A DNA stretch of 64,000 nt from Accumulibacter sp. (GCF_036625195.1 NZ_JAZKUG010000001.1:2108001-2172000); one strand, 5' to 3'. Counted from the first letter of the stretch, positions 25,553-33,908 are shown. Notes: generated by a model not told the origin, from the sequence alone. Numbers and translations: made by a program.

Positions 25553-25824
25553 GCGTTCGGGTGCCGGTGCTGATGTACTCGACGGCGGTCTGCCCCTACT
25601 GCATCCGCGCCGAACAACTCCTCCGCGCCCGGGGCGTCGCCGAGATCGAAAAGGTGCGGATCGATCTCGATCCCGAACGGCGCAGCGAAATGCAGGTACG
25701 GACTGGCCGACGCACGGTGCCGCAGATCTTCATTGGAGCGACCCACGTTGGCGGTGCCGACGACTTGGTTGCACTCGATCGTTCCGGCAAGCTGCTGCCA
25801 CTCCTCGCCGGCGAGAGTGCCTGA
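25549..25824 (+). CDS. grxC: Glutaredoxin 3 type
   Basis: A 91-residue dithiol glutaredoxin with the CPYC active site (Cys15, Cys18), TVPQIFIG (cis-proline loop) and GGADDLVALDRSG. It reduces disulfides and glutathione mixed disulfides in the cytoplasm. The ATG at 25549 overlaps the rhodanese stop, so translation is coupled. secB follows after 54 bases, an order (rhodanese-grxC-secB) also seen in gammaproteobacteria. Confidence 0.95.
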   Translation: MSVRVPVLMYSTAVCPYCIRAEQLLRARGVAEIEKVRIDLDPERRSEMQVRTGRRTVPQIFIGATHVGGADDLVALDRSGKLLPLLAGESA

Positions 25825-25878
25825 GCCCTGCTTGCCGGGTTTCGTTGATCCTTTTCCCACCCTTGGCCGAAAGCTACC

Positions 25879-26346
25879 ATGAGCGAACAAGAAAACCCCG
25901 TATTTGCAATCGAGAAGATCTATATCAAGGATTTTTCGCTGGAGGTGCCCAATGCGCCCCAGATTTTTCTCGAGCGCGAGTCACCCCAAGTCAGCATCCA
26001 GTTGCAGAGCAATGCGCAGGGTATCGGCGAAGGAATCTTCGAGGTCACGCTGACCACCACCGTGACCTCCAAGATCGGGGAGAAAACCGTATTCCTCGTC
26101 GAGGTCGGGCAGGCGGGCATCTTTCGCGTGCAGAACGTGCCAAGCGAGAACATGGATCCGCTGCTGTCGATCGCCTGTCCCAACATCCTCTTCCCGTACG
26201 CGCGCGAGGCGGTGTCCGATGCCGTCACTCGTGCGGGCTTCGCGCCCGTGATGCTGCAGCCGGTGAACTTCGAAGCGCTCTACATGTCTCGCCTGCAACA
26301 GCAGCAGGCAGCAGCCGGCAGTGCGGCCGGCGAGGCAACGGCCTGA
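25879..26346 (+). CDS. secB: Protein-export chaperone SecB
   Basis: A 155-residue tetrameric chaperone that keeps precursors unfolded and hands them to SecA. Typical blocks are FAIEKIYIKDFSLEVPNAP, PQVSIQLQ, VEVGQAGIFRVQNV and CPNILFPYAREAVSDAVTRAGF, followed by LQPVNFEALY. The C-terminus is a Gln/Ala-rich tail. It is followed 3 bases later by a gene for an exported SH3 protein. Confidence 0.97.
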   Translation: MSEQENPVFAIEKIYIKDFSLEVPNAPQIFLERESPQVSIQLQSNAQGIGEGIFEVTLTTTVTSKIGEKTVFLVEVGQAGIFRVQNVPSENMDPLLSIACPNILFPYAREAVSDAVTRAGFAPVMLQPVNFEALYMSRLQQQQAAAGSAAGEATA

Positions 26347-26349
26347 GCG

Positions 26350-26784
26350 ATGCCGCGTTTGCTCGGCGCGTTGCTTGCGGTTGGTCTGGCGGCCCCATCG
26401 TTGGCCATCGAGTATCGCACCGTCGACGTGCCGACCGTCCTTTATGACGCGCCGTCGCAGAGGGGGGGCAAGTCGTTCGTCATCCGGCGCGGGACCCCGG
26501 TCGAACTCGTGGTCAACCTTGAAGGATGGTCGAAGGTCCGTGATGCCGATGGCGGGCTGGCCTGGATCGAGGCAAAGCACCTCGTCAAGCGGCGGACTGT
26601 CATCGTCACCACGCCGCGCGCCCAGATCCGGCTGAGTCCCGAGGAGTCGGCACCCATCGCCTTTGAGGCGGCCAGAAATGTGTCGCTGAACTTTCTCGAG
26701 ACCGCCCCGGGTGGTTGGGTCAAGGTGCGTCATCGCGACGGCGAAACGGGCTTCGTGCGCGCCAACCAGGTGTGGGGCCTGTGA
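26350..26784 (+). CDS. Exported SH3-domain protein
   Basis: A 144-residue protein with a short signal peptide (MPRLLGALLAVGLAAPSLA) and two bacterial SH3-like repeats: about residues 22-78 (RTVDVPTVLYDAPS... GWSKVRDADGGLAWIEAKHL) and 82-143 (RAQIRLSPEES... GGWVKVRHRDGETGFVRANQVWGL). Such proteins probably bind cell wall or protein partners in the periplasm. It is cotranscribed with secB. In many betaproteobacteria gpsA lies in this neighbourhood; here it is absent. Confidence 0.88.
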   Translation: MPRLLGALLAVGLAAPSLAIEYRTVDVPTVLYDAPSQRGGKSFVIRRGTPVELVVNLEGWSKVRDADGGLAWIEAKHLVKRRTVIVTTPRAQIRLSPEESAPIAFEAARNVSLNFLETAPGGWVKVRHRDGETGFVRANQVWGL

Positions 26785-27309
26785 GCTGACGGTCCGTCGC
26801 ATTGTGGCTGGTCGAGCCGATGGTCGGCTGGTCGCGATTGCCGCGCTTTGTTCCCTGCCGCTGGCCGTTGGTGCTCGCGCGCCGAGTCTGCGTCTCGGCC
26901 TCGCGCGGCCTGCGATCCCAGTTTGACGAAACGCATTGCCCGCCGAGGAACATGCCGTTCCTGCGGTCGCGTCTGTCTTCACCGACGGTCCATTTCCTGC
27001 GCGTGCGCCGCACCCGGCGGCACCAACGGTGCCCGATTCGCGGGACAAGGGCGGTCTTCGGTGCTGCGCCTGCCACGCGCCACTATTCACCCGTTTCCCG
27101 TTGACCGCGCGGCCACACCCTGGGTCATCCTCGGTACGGGCCGGTCGAGGCCCGGTTGCGCCATCGAACCGCAATGTGGGCCTGCGATGCTGTGCCGACC
27201 GTCTGCTCGGTGTCGATCGACCAGCGCGCACAGGTGTCTGCGGCAAGCGGGCATGAAACGTGCTTGCCCAATCCGTGCGCTTTTTGTTTCAACGGAGGTA
27301 TGCACGAAC
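26785..27309. other. 525-base gap without a recognisable gene
   Basis: Open frames cross this stretch on both strands, but none resembles a protein family I know, and the codon pattern is not steady. The plus-strand frame of the downstream reductase runs into it without a conserved N-terminus. The right end holds the ribosome site AACGGAGGT (27291-27299). No hairpin terminator or known RNA was seen. It may be a remnant of a lost gene. Confidence 0.4.
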
Positions 27310-28431
27310 ATGCACAACAGTCTATTTTCTTGCCATACGCTCGCCGGGCTGCGCCTGGCCAATCGTATCGTCATGGCACCGATGAACCGCAACCGTGCCA
27401 GTGACACACAACTCGCGCCGACCGCGATGAGCGCCCTGTATTACGCCCAGCGGGCGTCGGCGGGGCTGATCGTTGCCGAGGGGACTCCGGTCTCGCCGCA
27501 GGCCCGCGGTTGCGCGCGCACTCCGGGGATCTACACGCCGGCACAGATTGTCGCCTGGCGCAACGTCACGCGCGCGGTGCACCGAGCGGCTGGGCGCATC
27601 TACCTGCAGTTGTGGCATGTCGGGCGTGTCGGCCACTGCAGCCTGCGGGCTGATGGTTCGCCACCCGTCGGACCGAGCACCATCGGCTTGAGCGCCGACC
27701 GGGTGCCGGTCCTCGCAGGCGGCCACGAGCCGGTTCTGGTTCCTTGCCATCCGCCGCGTGCGTTGCGCACCCACGAAGTCCGCGAGGTGGTCGCCGACTT
27801 TTCACGGGCCGCAGCGAACAGCCTGGCAGCCGGCTTCGACGGGGTCGAGATCCATGCCGCCAATGGTTATCTCTTCGATCAGTTCCGTTGTCCCTACATC
27901 AACGATCGCAGCGACGAATATGGCGGTACGACAGGAAGACGCTGGCGCTTCCTGCTCGAGACGGTGGCGGCGGTTGCCTCGGTGGTCGGCAGCGAGCGCG
28001 TCGGCGTCCGCATCTCGCCGCTGGGGGTCGCACACGAGATGCAGCCCGATCCGGCGCCGCTGTTCACCTATGGCCAACTGGCGTACCAGCTCGCTCGCAT
28101 GCGGGTCGGCTACCTGCACGTGTATGACCAGTCCGCGAGCTGGATTCACGATCCCGCCAGCGAATTGCTGCAGCACCTGCGAGCATGTTACGGGGGTAGC
28201 ATCATCCTCTGCGGCGGATTCGACCGCCAGCGCGCCGAAGCTGCATTGTCCTCGGACAACGCCGATCTGGTCGCCTTCGGCAAGCACTTCATCGCCAACC
28301 CGGATCTCGTCGACCGTCTGCGGATCGGCGCGCCCCTTGCCGCCTACAATGCGAAGACGATCTACAAGGGGGGCGAAAGCGGCTACATCGACTATCCCTC
28401 ACTCGCTGAGGAGGCGGTTGCCGAAGCCTGA
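27310..28431 (+). CDS. Old yellow enzyme family (NemA-like) FMN oxidoreductase
   Basis: A 373-residue FMN-dependent ene-reductase-type barrel. Conserved pieces are ANRIVMAPMNRNRA, YYAQRASAGLIVAEGTPVSP, QLWHVGRVGH, the substrate-binding HAANGYLFDQF, NDRSDEYGG, and the FMN-phosphate part LVAFGKHFIANPDLVDRL. Family members reduce activated alkenes, nitroesters or quinones with NADPH. The start ATG at 27310 follows AACGGAGGT at about ten bases; similarity begins at LFSCHTLAGLRLANRIV. The gene is flanked by gaps of 525 and 223 bases, so it probably has its own promoter. Confidence 0.9.
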   Translation: MHNSLFSCHTLAGLRLANRIVMAPMNRNRASDTQLAPTAMSALYYAQRASAGLIVAEGTPVSPQARGCARTPGIYTPAQIVAWRNVTRAVHRAAGRIYLQLWHVGRVGHCSLRADGSPPVGPSTIGLSADRVPVLAGGHEPVLVPCHPPRALRTHEVREVVADFSRAAANSLAAGFDGVEIHAANGYLFDQFRCPYINDRSDEYGGTTGRRWRFLLETVAAVASVVGSERVGVRISPLGVAHEMQPDPAPLFTYGQLAYQLARMRVGYLHVYDQSASWIHDPASELLQHLRACYGGSIILCGGFDRQRAEAALSSDNADLVAFGKHFIANPDLVDRLRIGAPLAAYNAKTIYKGGESGYIDYPSLAEEAVAEA

Positions 28432-28654
28432 GACCCGACGCCCGCTGGTTCACTGGCCGGCGCTCTTCAGGTAGCGTTGAATCGGTCGTTGTCGTGGCTG
28501 AGCACGGGCGCTTGAGTCGACGATGCGGGTGCGCGGTCGCGATGACCTCCCGGTCCGACGATGGCCGCGTGGATCGCCTTATACTACCGGGCGTGGGCTA
28601 GCGGACGCCAGTCCCCGCCCTGACCCGGTAGCCGATCACCTCAGGAGACAGACC

Positions 28655-30658
28655 TTGCCCCTATCCTCCCATCCCATGGCCTCTTCGTTGCGTGCATCGG
28701 ATACCGGCAAGATCGTCTCGGCCGGCGAAGCGGTGCGCCTGATTCGTGACGGCGATACGATCGCCACCAGCGGCTTCGTCGGCATCGGCTTTGCCGAGAA
28801 CATCGCCATCGCGCTCGAGGAGCGTTTTCTCGCCAGTCAGCGCAGCGACCCCGAGGGCCTTGGCAGACCGCGCAACCTGACCCTGGTGTATGCCGCAGGG
28901 CAGGGCGACGGCAGGGCGCGCGGGCTCAACCATTTCGGCCACGACGGGATGCTCGCACGAGTGATCGGTGGTCACTGGGGACTCGTGCCGAAGCTGCAGG
29001 CGCTGGCGGTGGCCGACCGCGTCCAGGCCTACAACCTGCCGCAGGGGGTGATCGCGCACCTGTTTCGCGACATCGCGGCAGGCAAGCCGGGGACGATCAC
29101 CCGTGTCGGGCTCGGCACCTTCGTCGATCCACGGTTTGGCGGTGGCAGGTTGAACGCTTCGACCAGGGAGGAACTCGTCCGCGTGCTGCCGATCGACGGC
29201 GAGGAGTACCTGTTCTACAAGGCCTTTCCGATTCATGTCGGAATCATCCGCGGCACCACTGCCGACGCGGACGGCAACGTGACGATGGAGCGGGAAGCGC
29301 TGACGCTGGAAGCACAGGCGATCGCGATGGCGGCGCGAAACTCGGGTGGTGTGGTCATCGTCCAGGTCGAGCGCATCGCCGAGCGTGGCACGCTCAATCC
29401 GCGGCAAGTGAAGATCCCGGGGGTACTGGTGGACTGTGTCGTGGTTGCCGAGAAGCCGGAATACCACATGCAGACCTTCGGCGAACAGTACAGCGCGGCA
29501 TTTGCCGGTGAGATCCGCGTACCGCTGTCGGCGATCCAGCCGATGCCGATGAGCGAACGCAAGATCATCGTCCGCCGCGCGGCGTTCGAGCTGCAGGCCA
29601 ACGCGGTGGTCAACCTCGGGATCGGCATGCCCGAAGGTATCGCGAGCGTTGCCGCAGAGGAGAAGATCTCCGACCTGGTGACGATGACCGCCGAACCCGG
29701 AGTGATTGGCGGAATCCCTGCGGGCGGGCTCAACTTCGGTGCGGCGACCAACGCGCAGGCGATCATCGATCAGCCGAGTCAGTTCGATTTCTATGACGGC
29801 GGCGGTCTTGACCTGGCCTTTCTCGGTCTCGCCCAGGCGGATCGCCAGGGCAATCTGAATGTCTCCCGCTTCGGCCCGCGTCTGGCTGGCGCCGGTGGTT
29901 TCATCAACATCTCGCAGAACGCCAGGAAGGTGGTCTTCGTCGGCACCTTCACTGCCGGCCAGCTCGAGGTGACGGTCGAGGAGGGCCGCCTGCGCATCCT
30001 GCGCGATGGCCAGGCCAGGAAGTTCGTCAACGAGGTCGAGCACAGGACCTTCAGCGGCCGCGAAGCGCAGCGACGAGGCCTGACGGTGCTCTACATCACC
30101 GAACGGTGCGTCTTCCGCCTCTGTTCGGAGGGACTCGAGCTGGTCGAGATCGCGCCGGGTGTCGACCTGCAACGCGACGTTCTCGACCGGATGGACTTCG
30201 TTCCGGTGATGCACTCGGCGCCGCTTCTGATGGACCCGCGGATCTTCCGCGACGAACCGATGAAGCTGCGTTCGCAGCTGCTGGCGCTGCCGCTCGCCGA
30301 GCGCCTTTCCTACGATGCGGCGAAGAACATCCTGTTCATAAACTTCGAGGGGCTCGACATCCGTAGCCCGGCCGACATCGAGGCGGTGCGCCGGGCGGTC
30401 ATCGAGCGGCTGGCGCCGGTCGGCCGGCGCGTGAATGCCGTGGTCAACTACGACCGATTCTCGATCCTGCCCGAACTGGTCGACGAGTACATCGAGATGG
30501 TCAAGGGCCTCATGGAGACCTGCTATCACGATGTGACGCGCTTCACCTCGAACACCTTCCTGCGTGCCCGGTTGCGCGAGGCCCTCGAGAAGCGGCAGAT
30601 CGCTGCGCGCAGCTTCGGCACTGCTGCCGAAGCAGAGGCAGAGCTCGGGCGTCGCTGA
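28655..30658 (+). CDS. Propionate-type acyl-CoA:acetate CoA-transferase
   Basis: A 667-residue family I CoA-transferase with both halves fused. The N-terminal half contains SAGEAVRLIRDGDTIATSGFVGIGFAENI and GVGLGTFVDPRFGGG-like sequence (here RVGLGTFVDPRFGGG). The C-terminal half has VVNLGIGMPEGIASVA and MTAEPGVIGGIPAGG, where the Glu is the expected catalytic residue. About 130 extra C-terminal residues follow. It would exchange CoA between acetate, propionate or similar acids. The TTG at 28655 is chosen because AGGAGA lies six bases before it; ATG at 28676 is the alternative. A TATACT hexamer lies at 28580-28585. Confidence 0.88.
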   Translation: MPLSSHPMASSLRASDTGKIVSAGEAVRLIRDGDTIATSGFVGIGFAENIAIALEERFLASQRSDPEGLGRPRNLTLVYAAGQGDGRARGLNHFGHDGMLARVIGGHWGLVPKLQALAVADRVQAYNLPQGVIAHLFRDIAAGKPGTITRVGLGTFVDPRFGGGRLNASTREELVRVLPIDGEEYLFYKAFPIHVGIIRGTTADADGNVTMEREALTLEAQAIAMAARNSGGVVIVQVERIAERGTLNPRQVKIPGVLVDCVVVAEKPEYHMQTFGEQYSAAFAGEIRVPLSAIQPMPMSERKIIVRRAAFELQANAVVNLGIGMPEGIASVAAEEKISDLVTMTAEPGVIGGIPAGGLNFGAATNAQAIIDQPSQFDFYDGGGLDLAFLGLAQADRQGNLNVSRFGPRLAGAGGFINISQNARKVVFVGTFTAGQLEVTVEEGRLRILRDGQARKFVNEVEHRTFSGREAQRRGLTVLYITERCVFRLCSEGLELVEIAPGVDLQRDVLDRMDFVPVMHSAPLLMDPRIFRDEPMKLRSQLLALPLAERLSYDAAKNILFINFEGLDIRSPADIEAVRRAVIERLAPVGRRVNAVVNYDRFSILPELVDEYIEMVKGLMETCYHDVTRFTSNTFLRARLREALEKRQIAARSFGTAAEAEAELGRR

Positions 30659-30695
30659 ACGACCAGGCCTGCCAGCCGCCGTCCGGAGGAGAAGC

Positions 30696-31424
30696 ATGCA
30701 AAGACTGCTCGCGCTCATCGGCCCGTTGCCCTTCATCGGCCTGGCGATCGTCGCCGCAGGTCTGTCTCTGGCGGTGGCCGTCTGGCTGTTCGACACGCTA
30801 TCCGTGGGCCTGCTCGCGGTCAGCAACGCGGTCTGGCGTTACGCTCTGACCGGTTTGCTGCTGGCTGTCTGCTACTTTGTTTACGGCCTGACCCTGCTCT
30901 GCGTCGCGCCGCTGTTGAACCTCGTGCTCGGTGGGCGCCTGCGGCCGTACCGTGGCTCGGCGGTGTCGCTGACCGCCCTGCGCTGGTATGTACACTGCAC
31001 GCTGACGCTCGTGGTCCGCTATTCCTTTCTCGAATTCGTGACGCCGTCACCCTTTGCCCAACTCTATTATCGGCTGATGGGGATGCGCATCGGGCGCAAC
31101 GTGACGATCAATTCGACTGCCCTCGCCGATCCATCGCTGCTCGAGATGGGGGACGGGGTGACGATCGGCGGTTCGGCCAGCATCATGGCGCACTATGCAC
31201 AGGGCGGCTATTTGGTGATTGCTCCAGTCCGGATCGCGGCCGGTGCGACCATCGGCCTGCGTGCGATCGTCATGGGCGGTGTCGAGGTCGGCGAGAGGGC
31301 CAAGGTTCTTGCCGGTTCGTTCGTCCTCCCCAACACACTCATTCCGGCTGGCGAAACCTGGGCCGGGATACCGGCGCGGCGGGTTGAACCCGAGCGCCTC
31401 GACGCCCCGAGTGGAGCCGCCTGA
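30696..31424 (+). CDS. Left-handed beta-helix (hexapeptide) transferase-like membrane protein
   Basis: A 242-residue protein with two or three N-terminal membrane segments (about 8-32, 45-70 and 95-112) and a C-terminal hexapeptide-repeat domain (RIGRNVTINSTALADPSLLEMG through GVEVGERAKVLAGSFVLPNT and AGIPARRVEP). It resembles the C-terminal part of Pls/PosA-type proteins that accompany nonribosomal peptide synthetases, here standing alone. The role is unknown; acyl transfer is inferred from the fold. The start at 30696 follows GGAGGAGAAG. The next gene starts 3 bases after its stop. Confidence 0.75.
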   Translation: MQRLLALIGPLPFIGLAIVAAGLSLAVAVWLFDTLSVGLLAVSNAVWRYALTGLLLAVCYFVYGLTLLCVAPLLNLVLGGRLRPYRGSAVSLTALRWYVHCTLTLVVRYSFLEFVTPSPFAQLYYRLMGMRIGRNVTINSTALADPSLLEMGDGVTIGGSASIMAHYAQGGYLVIAPVRIAAGATIGLRAIVMGGVEVGERAKVLAGSFVLPNTLIPAGETWAGIPARRVEPERLDAPSGAA

Positions 31425-31427
31425 GCG

Positions 31428-32048
31428 ATGCCGCAGCTGGCGGCCTGGGATGTCGTTGCCTGGCGGCTGCTCGCCGTCGTCGGCGGTCTTGTCGGCTGGT
31501 TCGTGACGCAGCGCCTGATCGGTGAACGCCGTCTCGCCGACGGCGTGATGTACGATCATCTGCACCGGCTGACGGCCAGTGGCAACGCCTGGCTGCATGA
31601 GCATCCGGGCGCTGCGCGGGCAGTGCTGATCGGCAGCTCGCTTGCGATCGATGTCGTCACCCTGTTCGTGCTCGCCTACGCCCTGATCGGGCCGAGCTTC
31701 AGCCCGTTCCTTGGTCTGCTCAGCCTGTTTGCCCTGCGCCAGTTGAGCCAGGCGCTGGTCGCCCTGCCGGCGCCGGCTGGCATCATCTGGCGTGACCCGG
31801 GCTTTCCCTCGCTCTTCGTGACCTATTCCGTAGGCAACGATTTCTTCTTCTCGGGACACACCGCGCTCGCCGTGTACGGCGCCATGCAGGTCGCGACTCT
31901 CGGTATCTCCGCGCTGACCGTCCTCGCGGCTCTGCTCGCCATCCTGCAGATGGTGCTCGTCATCCTCCTGCGGGCGCACTGGACCCTCGACGTGCTGGGC
32001 GGGCTGTTTGCCGCGCTGCTGATCGGCGTCGCCTTCTGGCCTGCCTAG
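31428..32048 (+). CDS. PAP2-like membrane phosphatase/phosphotransferase
   Basis: A 206-residue protein with about five or six membrane segments. FFFSGHTALAVYG and LLRAHWTLDVLGG correspond to the C-terminal catalytic motifs of PAP2 enzymes, closest in style to the PAP2_C/sphingomyelin-synthase branch (SGHT...HxTxDV). It would act on a lipid phosphate or headgroup at the membrane, but the substrate is unknown. It is coupled to the hexapeptide-repeat gene (3-base gap). Its TAG stop lies inside the left inverted repeat of the palindromic element at 32045. Confidence 0.78.
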   Translation: MPQLAAWDVVAWRLLAVVGGLVGWFVTQRLIGERRLADGVMYDHLHRLTASGNAWLHEHPGAARAVLIGSSLAIDVVTLFVLAYALIGPSFSPFLGLLSLFALRQLSQALVALPAPAGIIWRDPGFPSLFVTYSVGNDFFFSGHTALAVYGAMQVATLGISALTVLAALLAILQMVLVILLRAHWTLDVLGGLFAALLIGVAFWPA

Positions 32049-32212
32049 CAGCCTGTCGGACTTGACCAAGTCGGCTGCAAGAAGTGGGAAGACGGCTCAT
32101 TTCTCCCCGTATTTCTGCACGAATAGAACCACTATTCGCTTGAAATCCGTGAAAAACTGCGCTCGTCTCCCACTTTTTTCGCTTCGACCCATCAAGTCCG
32201 ACAGGCTGCTAG
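32045..32212. repeat. 168-bp palindromic element with perfect 21-bp terminal inverted repeats (MITE-like)
   Basis: The ends, CTAGCAGCCTGTCGGACTTG plus A (32045-32065) and its exact reverse complement (32192-32212), form a perfect 21-base inverted repeat. The interior is an imperfect palindrome over its whole length: AAGTGGGAAGACG on the left pairs with CGTCTCCCACTT on the right. A central hairpin, CGAATAG-AACCA-CTATTCG (32120-32138), is centred on the midpoint of the element. It is richer in A and T than its surroundings and has no gene. Both flanking convergent genes use a TAG stop inside the repeat ends. It may be a non-autonomous mobile element, a bidirectional terminator, or both. Confidence 0.8.
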
Positions 32213-33168
32213 GGCAGGTCGGTTTGTCGCCGCGGTTCGCCGCCGCTCCGGCGAAGCCGGCGTGACCAGGCACGGATGTCGGCGAGGCTTGCCGTCGCAC
32301 CGCCACAGACGATGAAGAGCACGCGCGAATGGCCGGTGAGCGCCGGCGATCGCTCGTAGGCCAAGGCCAGAGTGGCACCGCAGGCGGGCTCCACGAGCAG
32401 TCGATGGTCGCCAAGGAAGCGCTCGCAGGCGTTGAGCGCCGCAGCATCGGAGACGACGACGCTGTCTACCGGGTGCGCCAGCGAGCACGTGAACGCCTGT
32501 TCGCAGACGCGTTTGGCCCCGAGCGAGGTGGCGACACTGCTGATTTCCGCGAGCGCGACGATTCTGCCGGCGCGCAGCGAGCGATGCAGGGAGTCGGCAC
32601 CGGCCGTTTCGACGGCAATCACCGGAATGTCGCCGAGACCGTTTCGGCGCAGCCCTTCGATCACGCCGGCGAGCAGGCCGCCACCGCCGACCGCCAGCAC
32701 GATGGCGTCCGGCAGCAGCCCGGAGCGGGCAATCTCGTCGACCAGGGTGGCATGGCCTTGCCAGAGCAGCGGGTCGTCAAACGGGTGGATGAAGGCGTCA
32801 CCCGCCGCCAGCAAGGACAGCGCCAGGCTGTTCGCCTCTTGCCAGGAGGGACCATGCACGATGACCTCGGCCCCTTCCCGTCGCAGCAGCTCGCGCGCCC
32901 GGGGGGAAGTGCTCTGCGGGACGACGACGGTGACCGGCAGCGAGAGCTTCCGACCGGCGTAGGCCACCGCGAGACCGGCATTGCCGCCCGAAGAGGACAC
33001 AAAGCGGCGTGCACCGGCGCGCCGGTGCTCCTCACAGGCGGCACCAATGCCGCGAATCTTGAACGAGCCCGGCGGCTGCAGGGCTTCCAGCTTGAGCCAC
33101 ACCGAACGTTGGCTCGCCAGTCCGAGGGAGCGCGATTCGATCAATGGCGTTTCGATGTGCAAGGGCAT
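32209..33168 (-). CDS. PLP-dependent serine/threonine dehydratase
   Basis: A 319-residue fold-type II PLP enzyme. The lysine motif is PPGSFKIRG, the cofactor phosphate loop is SSSGGNAGLA, and GGGGLLAGVI follows, with the usual C-terminal serine/cysteine region VCGGATAS. It deaminates L-serine or L-threonine to pyruvate or 2-oxobutyrate. Length and the lack of a C-terminal regulatory domain suggest a catabolic enzyme, not IlvA. The start MPLHIETPLIES (33168) is chosen for similarity. Its TAG stop is formed by the right end of the palindromic element. Confidence 0.88.
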   Translation of the reverse strand: MPLHIETPLIESRSLGLASQRSVWLKLEALQPPGSFKIRGIGAACEEHRRAGARRFVSSSGGNAGLAVAYAGRKLSLPVTVVVPQSTSPRARELLRREGAEVIVHGPSWQEANSLALSLLAAGDAFIHPFDDPLLWQGHATLVDEIARSGLLPDAIVLAVGGGGLLAGVIEGLRRNGLGDIPVIAVETAGADSLHRSLRAGRIVALAEISSVATSLGAKRVCEQAFTCSLAHPVDSVVVSDAAALNACERFLGDHRLLVEPACGATLALAYERSPALTGHSRVLFIVCGGATASLADIRAWSRRLRRSGGEPRRQTDLP

Positions 33169-33482
33169 CGTCTTCGCTCGCAGGGTGCGCCCGCCGGCGG
33201 CCGGTGGCGACACGTGTGGCGCCGCAGCCAAGTCGCTGTGGGCGCTTGACAGCCGTCTGGTGAGCTTCCGCGCGGCTGCCGATGCGACCGATTATCGCCG
33301 AGGAATGGGCCTGGAGTACGCTCCGGCGGCACGCTCGGAACGACGCAGCTGCGTCGCCGGGGGCGGCGAGGGCCAGGGGGTGTGTGGGGCGAGTGAGCGA
33401 GCGAGCGACGCCGGCTTGCAAGCGCACTCGCTTTCTGATATCAAGTCGTCTTTTTTTCAACCGGGGAACGGGGTCTTCGAAC
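33169..33482. other. 314-base divergent intergenic region
   Basis: It separates the dehydratase gene (minus strand) from dksA (plus strand) and must hold promoters for both. The left and middle parts are very GC-rich with a short GCGAGCGAGCG tract near 33395; only the dksA-proximal end is AT-richer, with a credible sigma-70 promoter and a T-tract at 33451-33458. No gene was recognised. Confidence 0.5.
33416..33444 (+). promoter_or_regulatory. Likely sigma-70 promoter of dksA
   Basis: TTGCAA (33416-33421) and TATCAA (33439-33444) are separated by 17 bases, each at four matches to consensus. The -10 lies 38 bases before the dksA start. A run of seven or eight T's follows at about 33451. Confidence 0.5.
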
Positions 33483-33908
33483 ATGGCTGAAGAATTGCTC
33501 CAGAGGCATTTCACTCCCTACGTACAGCACGCTGGCGAGGAGTACATGAACAGCGATCAGCTGGCGCACTTTCGTGACATCCTGGAGGCCGTCAAGCTGC
33601 AATTGATGGATGACATCGAGCGGACGGTGCATACCATGCAGGATGAGGCGACGGTGTTTGCCGATCCGAACGACCGAGCCAGCCAGGAAACCGACATCGC
33701 GATCGAACTGCGCAACCGCGACCGCGAGCGCAAGCTGATCAAGAAGATCGAGGAGACCATCCAGCGCATTGACAGTGGGGATTACGGTTATTGCGCCGCC
33801 TGTGGCGTCGAGATCGGCATCAAGCGGCTCGAGGCACGCCCGACGGCGACGCTCTGCATCGACTGCAAGACACTGGAGGAAGTGCGCGAGAAGCAGATCG
33901 CCAAGTAG
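33483..33908 (+). CDS. dksA: RNA polymerase-binding transcription factor DksA
   Basis: A 141-residue DksA. It consists of a coiled coil whose tip carries DPNDRAS (Asp61 and Asp64, matching the two aspartates that reach the RNA polymerase secondary channel) and a four-cysteine zinc finger (Cys104, Cys107, Cys125, Cys128). With ppGpp it adjusts rRNA and amino-acid promoters. The ATG at 33483 gives MAEELLQRHFTPY, a typical betaproteobacterial N-terminus. The 5' neighbour is divergent. Confidence 0.97.
   Translation: MAEELLQRHFTPYVQHAGEEYMNSDQLAHFRDILEAVKLQLMDDIERTVHTMQDEATVFADPNDRASQETDIAIELRNRDRERKLIKKIEETIQRIDSGDYGYCAACGVEIGIKRLEARPTATLCIDCKTLEEVREKQIAK

Noticed and set aside
28661..30826. 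721-residue open frame on the minus strand opposite the CoA-transferase gene
   Set aside because: It mirrors the third-position GC bias of the real gene, has an Arg/Asp/Gln-rich composition and matches no family; the plus-strand gene is clear.
33391..33406. GAGCGAGCGAGCG tract as a short tandem repeat
   Set aside because: Only about three units in GC-rich intergenic DNA; no sign of a functional repeat.
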